DNA of 64,000 nucleotides, from assembly GCA_028564705.1 (NCBI GenBank), contig JAPXFQ010000831.1:3038001-3102000 (forward strand). Reading direction: 5' to 3'. Position numbers and translations under genes: made by a program. Every line of letters begins with the position of its first letter. Position 1 is the stretch's first letter. This DNA comes from Apricaphanius iberus. Lineage: Eukaryota; Chordata; Actinopteri; Cyprinodontiformes; Aphaniidae. Under the pieces are notes generated by a model. It did not search any database. It had not been told where the DNA came from and saw only the letters and a program-made list of their open reading frames with translations. This document shows positions 58,373-64,000 of the stretch, piece after piece.

Positions 58373-60224
58373 GTTCTGTCTTTAAGGGGTTTTTCTTGTT
58401 TATCAGTGCCAATATGGGGATGTCCTCGTTGTTTTTTGGTATATTTCCCCACCTGTTGTTCTTGTTTTGGAACAGTGCACAGTTGTGATTTGCTGTGTTA
58501 CGAACAATATTTTGACTGAATTCTTTGTTATCTACATGGCTATACAGCTGGATTTTTTTAATGCCCAGCTATCTGTCCAGTGTATTTCTAAAGCCTGTTT
58601 ATACTTCTCTGTCAGCAAGTTTGCACCTACACATATTGACGGAGACATTTTCCTTTAACACTTCTGTTCTAAAGCAATTCCCCGTCCAGGACAGCAGGGG
58701 GTGCAGACCTTTCCTGACGGGTCTGCCTACCATTGCAGAGACAACTCTGGATGACGAAACTTAATTTACTTGAGTTTGTAAATGCAAATCCAAGAAGCAA
58801 TGGCCAACAGAAAGCGAGTTCGAATTGAGCTGGAAAGCTTTTCACTAGAATTTCAGGTCAATGAATACTCTAAAAACACAACAATTTACAATTGGTCTAA
58901 CATACAATTTAACTGCTGTCATTCTTTAATTCTTTCCTTTCTCTGATGCTCTACCTGCAAACCTGGTTATAGTCTGACAGATAAAATCTGTATGTTGATT
59001 TGACATGATCCAAACAGAGCCATCCTGATTTCATCAATACATTTTTTGTTTTGAAAAGAGAATCTGTCCACATTCACTTTGTAAGGGTTTTAACTTTTTA
59101 AAATAACACCATAAGAAATGTGTATTTATGTAACAGTTTGGAGTCCAAACCAAGGTGAACAAAGGCCACCTCTGCTGCCCACATTTTTCATCCTTCTGAT
59201 CATTTGGCGACCCAGATGACTCAAAGCTTGTTTTACAACGACTTGGCATGTTGTCACACCCACACTGCTGTCAGATAAAAGCTTTGTCTTCTGTTATAAA
59301 ATCACAAATGACTAAGGAATTTAGGGGGGATCAGTTCAGCTTTATTTTATTTAGATTGCCTACAATAGCCATCAGGATTTTAGTAGCCAAACTTGTAACA
59401 ATTTGAAAGCCAACATTAGAATGACACAATCGATGAAGCGTTGGCTTCTCTCATATACAAACAAAGATCTTTGTTAAATTGTCCCTGATTAAAATCCTGA
59501 ACATAAAAGAAGCTGCCCTGGTTCTAAATTAATATTTATCCTTTCAGATATTTACATTTTAGGAAAGAAAGGTCATAATAAGCCTTTGATATTGATCAGT
59601 AAGAACAACTTTTAGAAAAACCTTTCCAGACTGGGTCATTGAAACATTATGACTATTATATTCTCTGAAGATGTTCCTGTATTTAAAGCAGTTAAATTAC
59701 AAACCTGCACAAAATACTTCCCTAAAAGTAAAGCAGATGGGAAAATGTTTAAGATTACTGGCACGAGCAAAGAAGCAAATGCTGTTTTTTGTGCTTAAAG
59801 GCAGCCCCCACTGAATCGCCTGCTGTTTAAGACAGTTTAAAACTGCAGGATCTATAATAAAGATCCTGCTTTTACCAGCCTCATACATGCAAAGCCCTCT
59901 GAGATAAAAAGCTGTGCTTTCTTTGATTATAGTCAGCTAAATTTTCAAAGGTTGAATAATTTTTGACACCACAAGGTCATTTTTGCTTTATTGGATTACA
60001 AAGTACCACAAGAGCTTAACTTTAGACCTTCGATTTTCATGCTTTGGTGTGGAATTTTGGTAACCTAAGAGCCAGGTGTGTGGAGACAGGCAGAGAAATA
60101 AATAAGTGTCAACAATGAGAAGGGGAAAAAAACATTAAACAGGTTATAGAAGATGACTGTGGATGCAGAACAGTGGATAGCAACAGGGACACATCTGGGG
60201 GGAAATCAGTAAGAGAACAGTTAT
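58373..60224. other. unassigned noncoding DNA
   Basis: No gene recognised. Bases near 59940-60070 ('ggttgaataatttttgacac') may be a Tc1-like end, too weak to call. Confidence 0.4.
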
Positions 60225-60254
60225 GGAATCAGTCATCTTCTATGAATTTCCGTG

Positions 60255-60485
60255 GATCCAACAAAAAAAGCCTCTGAACTGACAGGGTGGTGATTACTGG
60301 ATGAGGAACAGATAGCTGATTAACAACAGGCTGCAACTGTGATGAAATCAGGAAGATTCCCCTAACCCAAAACCATGAGAAGACAAAGAGACCATAGCAA
60401 AGGCAAAAAAACTAATCAGGACGTAGACCGACACATTAAAGACAAAAGGAAAATATAAAACACGGAAACAAAAGAAAGACCATTG
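60255..60485 (-). mobile_element. possible LTR-like repeat, antisense
   Basis: Reversed, the block has 'tgtttccgtgttttatattt', 'ctgattagttt' and 'cagctatctgttcctcatcc', resembling the LTR-like repeats at 5989 and 22228. The ends cannot be set. Confidence 0.3.
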
Positions 60486-60892
60486 ACAAAAAAACTCCTC
60501 AAGTAAATTAATTTTATCATGGCATTTGTATAATTATAGTATTATATGTATACGATTATATTTGTATAAGTTTAGCCAGAATCATATTAGCAACATGCTA
60601 CCTACCACAAACAGGCAGATAAACTATCAGCATAAGCAGATATTGACACACGTTTGCACAGCTTTACAAAGCTGACTGTTTCAAAATACCGATCACCCAG
60701 TAAAAACCAGCATCTAAAAAATACAAAGAACATTTTATAAACAATAACTTTGTGCCCAGCTATGATTGCATGCCAGGTTCCGCATGAAAGCAATGGGAGC
60801 ATACACCAGAGACATACATCTTTGTTGTGACAGTTGTTGTACTTTACCTTGAGCCCAACCCCTCTCTCCTCTTCTTCTCTTTATCAGCTTAG

Positions 60893-61490
60893 AATTCAAG
60901 TCAAGTCAATTTTAATTGCATAGCACATTTCAGCAGCAAGGCATTTCGAACTGCTATACATAATAAAACATAACATATTGAGCAAACAAAAAAGACCATT
61001 ACAGTGACAAAATAAAGAGAGGTAATGGAAAAGCTGCAAATCACTCTTGAATTAATTATATTATAGTGAATATTGATCAAAAGCAGCTCTAAACAAATGA
61101 CTTTTAGCCTTAATTTAAAGGAACTTAAGCAGTTTTGCAGTTTTTCTGCAAGATTGTTTCAGATTAGGTGAGCATAAAACTGACTGTAGCTTCTCCATGT
61201 TTGGTTTAAATCCTGGGGATGCAGAGTAGACTGGAAGGTTGATACTACCAACAGACTTTTAATGTATTTTGGTGTTAAGCTATTCAGTGATTTATAAACT
61301 AGCAAGAGTGTTTTGAAGTCTCTTCTCTGAGCTACAGGAAGCCAGTGTAAAGACTTTAAAACTTGGGTGATGCGTGCTACTTTCCTGGTTCGTGTGAGGA
61401 AGTGAGCAGCGGCGCTCTGGATCAGCTGCAGCTGCCTGATAGACGTTTTAGGCAGACCTGTAAAGAAACTGTTGCAGTAATAAATCTAAC
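60893..61490 (-). mobile_element. L2-clade LINE, 3' end, 5'-truncated
   Basis: On the minus strand a coding part is followed by a 3' untranslated region whose reversed tail is 'caagtcaagtcaattttaat' with 'tgcatagcaca', a standard fish L2 ending. No target duplication was found with confidence. It lies next to the SINE at 61550. Confidence 0.75.
61080..61490 (-). pseudogene. L2 reverse transcriptase C-terminal fragment
   Basis: The minus strand encodes 'YCNSFFTGLPKTSIRQLQLI' at its start, then 'QSAAAHFLTRTRKVARITQV', 'LKSLHWLPVAQRRDFKTLLL' and, further on, 'LRLKVICLE', the order of the last third of L2-type ORF2. Compared with the copy at 26711 it is better preserved. The polymerase active site lies upstream of the truncation. 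At least one stop occurs near the end. Confidence 0.75.
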
Positions 61491-61549
61491 TAAAGATAGA
61501 GTTACCAAATAACATCCATAACTCTGTGAACTGTGGAAGACAGCCTGAA

Positions 61550-61875
61550 TACCCGGTGTTGGAAGCACTTTTGCCTTGCACCAAGAAGGTCCTGGGGCTT
61601 GCATGTTCTCCTCATGAAAAAGTGGTTTCCCTCGAAGTACTCTAACTACCTCACAAGGAACAAAAAATTACTTTTAGGTCAAATGGTCTCTCTAAGTGCA
61701 TGGATGTGTGTCTCTGTGATGCTCTGCGATGGAGTGACCACCTGTCCAGGGTGTACCCCGCCTCTCGTCCAATGATCACTTAAGATAGGTACCAGCTTCC
61801 CAGCAACCCTTAATAGGGTAGATGGTGTAGATAATGGATGGATGTATGGATCGATGCATGGATGGGAGGATGGAG
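61550..61875 (+). mobile_element. tRNA-headed SINE, nearly full length
   Basis: The order is a tRNA-like head ('gttggaagcacttttgcctt' and 'aagaaggtcctggggc', with the B box partly lost), the body ('ttgcatgttctcctc', 'ggtctctctaagtg') and the tail ('gaccacctgtccagggtgta', 'ataggtaccagcttccc', 'gataatggatggatg') ending in diverged GATG-like repeats. Other copies in the window are at 25420, 52131, 54578, 56815 and 58240. Confidence 0.8.
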
Positions 61876-63366
61876 TGTAAACTCACTTGTCCAACTTCTC
61901 ATTTTGTGTTGGGGGTTTTTTTCTTCCTTTGTGTTCTGTTCACCCCTCCCTCCCACAGCACCATCACTCAGCCACTTTCACTCCTCTGGTTCTGCTCTAG
62001 TTGCACCTCGACTCCCAACTGCTCCCACAGTTACATGGCTCTAGCAAGAGCCGAACTGCTTTTTTGCAAAATACCTGAAGGCAGAGACAATCTGAATGCT
62101 TGTTATCCTGCTGATTGAGCCTCATACAGTAACGTGACACAAACTGAAGTGACGCCATCAAGGCTGTCATTTGCTCATTTTCTGTATGCGCTGATTATAA
62201 AATACCATCCTGAAAATTATGTCCTGGAGAATTTTAGTCCGAGACAGCTGCCCGGTGTCAATCATGTCTTCACTTTTATGGTACAAAAATGCATTTGTTC
62301 GCCTTCACACATGGAGAGCAAGATTTGCATTTTAACCCATGCTCATTTCATGATATTTCATGAGCCTGCAGGCTGTCAGAGCTCAGTGGAGAGGAACACT
62401 CTCAGTCATGTAAGCTAATGAAGCAGATAGGCAGTTATTTATTCAAATTCTTACCCAGCTCAAGCATCTTCTTCATGCATGCACTCATTCTTTTTTTCAA
62501 GTTAATAATTAAGCTGAATATTATATAACTATTCCGATCTTTGTAATAGAGAAAATTTATGGTGGACTTGGATTTTTTCTGTCAGGCAGTTTAAGTAACT
62601 TGCAAAACTCTACTGATTTTATGCCATTTTCCTTCACAATATCCAATTCATGCAATAAGGTCAGATTTAAAGAACTAAAAGTAACATAAAAAGCTGACCT
62701 GCCGTCTTCATTGTTGTTATTATTCGAACTGTCAAATTTCCCAGACTTGTTCCTTGTAAGACAACCATCTTCAGCACTCCACAGTTTAAATGTAAGGGTA
62801 AAGTGATTTACAGTGGGTGTCTAAGTAGAGCAGACATGCACCAATGCACAGCACCAACCATCCTGCACATCATTTGTCAAACTCCACCATAAAGTAATCA
62901 AGAAAGGAAAACAGCACCATGGCTGCAGCACATGAATTTCATGGTTTCAGAGTTGTGGGGAAATTCATTAAATGTAGCCGTCCCTGCTTTTTCAGGGACC
63001 CCAAACACATTTCCTTTATAGATAAAATCATGTTTTCTTTTATTTTTTTGATATTACTCTGAGTTCTCAAACATATTGCTTTCTTTCTGCATACACACAG
63101 TTTTATCTATGCAGTATCGGTCAGGAACAGCCTTAAGTGTGGCCCATCTAACAGGCACATATGAAAAACTGATGAAAACTGTATAAATCAGAATAAAATT
63201 ACAAGTGAAAAAAGAATACCCCACCACAGTGGCACCGTTGATAAAAAAATAATAGTCTGTAGGTTTTATTGAAGTTTTATTTTCATCTGGAGGGACAGAA
63301 ATTCGCCAAATGTTCAGATAAAGTCTAATTACATAAAAGTTATTTTTATATACACAACATTAAAAG
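61876..63366. other. unassigned noncoding DNA
   Basis: No recognised feature in 1.5 kb. Confidence 0.45.
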
Positions 63367-63402
63367 AGAATAGAATAATAATTTATTGTCCCAAAAACAG
63401 AA
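63367..63402 (-). mobile_element. LINE tail fragment, antisense
   Basis: 'agagaatagaataataattt' with 'attgtccc' resembles a reversed CR1/L2-type tail (GGGACAATAAA...TATTCTATTCT). It is short, so the call is weak. Confidence 0.35.
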
Positions 63403-64000
63403 ACAGGTTAGTTATTGACAGTTGTGGATTTAGACCTAAATCTTTATATTGAGCCATCATCCAGGGAGAATAGTTTATTTAGTGTTTCAGGCTCATGTCT
63501 GCTTGCTAAATAATTTTTAACTTTCTCCTTTAGGCTGTTATAGAACACCTCCACAAGGGGAAGGAGCATTCCAGCCTGATTCAGCTGCTAAGTCCATTCA
63601 GTTTTCTCTGTTATTTATTATGTTTTATAAATATTTACATCACAGTACTTGCACTGGAACTGCTAAATAAGGTCATGGACGTCTGACTTAATGTCGAGTG
63701 AATCCGCCATCTTTATTTCTTGTTGTGAGTTTTTTAATCCAAGTTCAGGAATGCAGAAGGTACAAGTGGAACAGTCAAAATGTTCAGTTTCCGACCTCCA
63801 GCATCAGAACCTCTGTGAAGTGCCTGTTTGAGTTTTATTTTTTTTATGGTAGTTTATCTGCATGTGTGAGGAAAGTATATTTAGTAAGCGGAAAGGACGA
63901 GTGCTTCAGTAACCTCCGCAAGCATGAAGAAGGATTTGCTGAAATACTTTGTCTTATTAAGGAGTCAGTTCCTTCTGATGATGGAAATAACGCACCCAGC
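63403..64000. other. unassigned noncoding DNA
   Basis: No recognised feature up to the window edge. Confidence 0.45.

Noticed and set aside
61550..61600. Possible tRNA gene
   Set aside because: The A- and B-box-like motifs belong to the SINE head, the acceptor stem is not complementary, and the typical SINE body and tail follow.

Overview
This window is vertebrate nuclear DNA, almost certainly from a ray-finned fish. The evidence is its set of interspersed repeats: Rex3-type (RTE clade) LINEs with a (GATG)n tail, L2/CR1-clade LINEs with fish-type tails, a LINE with an R2-like C-terminal endonuclease, tRNA-headed fish SINEs, hAT and Harbinger DNA elements, and Tc1/mariner remnants. The mixture suits a percomorph or cyprinodontiform, but the species cannot be fixed. 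I find no convincing host gene. The window behaves as a gene desert or a very large intron, AT-rich and full of stop codons. The only possible host coding sequence is a 317-nt exon-like block on the minus strand at 46.06-46.37 kb.

Layout. 0.17-0.34 kb: hAT end. 5.25-8.33 kb: a deeply nested stack, in which an antisense Tc1 remnant was entered by a SINE, whose tail was entered by a hAT element, which itself holds a solo-LTR-like repeat and an L2 3' end; a 397-bp hAT MITE entered the Tc1 separately. 11.7-12.1 and 48.1-48.6 kb: two copies of an unclassified repeat. 13.5-14.4 kb (+), 18.5-20.0 kb (+) and 47.4-47.7 kb (-): fragments of one endonuclease-type LINE, two of which stop at long (TA)n runs. 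15.5-16.4 kb: 5'-truncated Rex3 with 12-bp target duplications. 21.2-22.4 kb: an unclassified DNA element and an LTR-like repeat. 26.7-27.6 kb: L2 split by a solo LTR with a perfect 5-bp target duplication. 28.9-29.3 kb: L2 joined to Rex3. 31.0, 39.4 and 51.9 kb: three copies of one hAT MITE, the last carrying a SINE. 36.3-37.8 kb: Harbinger element with remnants of its Myb-like gene. 40.0-40.4 kb: fresh 207-bp tandem duplication. 41.9-43.6 kb: deleted hAT element. 50.4-51.0 kb: Tc1 transposase remnant. 52-62 kb: SINE copies and an antisense L2 end. The rest is unassigned noncoding sequence.

The genes do not work together: every recognisable coding stretch is a decayed transposon reading frame. 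The value of the window is its insertion record, which gives relative ages of several families from target-site duplications. I see no evidence for a new biological system. Family assignments rest on recognition of sequence without a database search.
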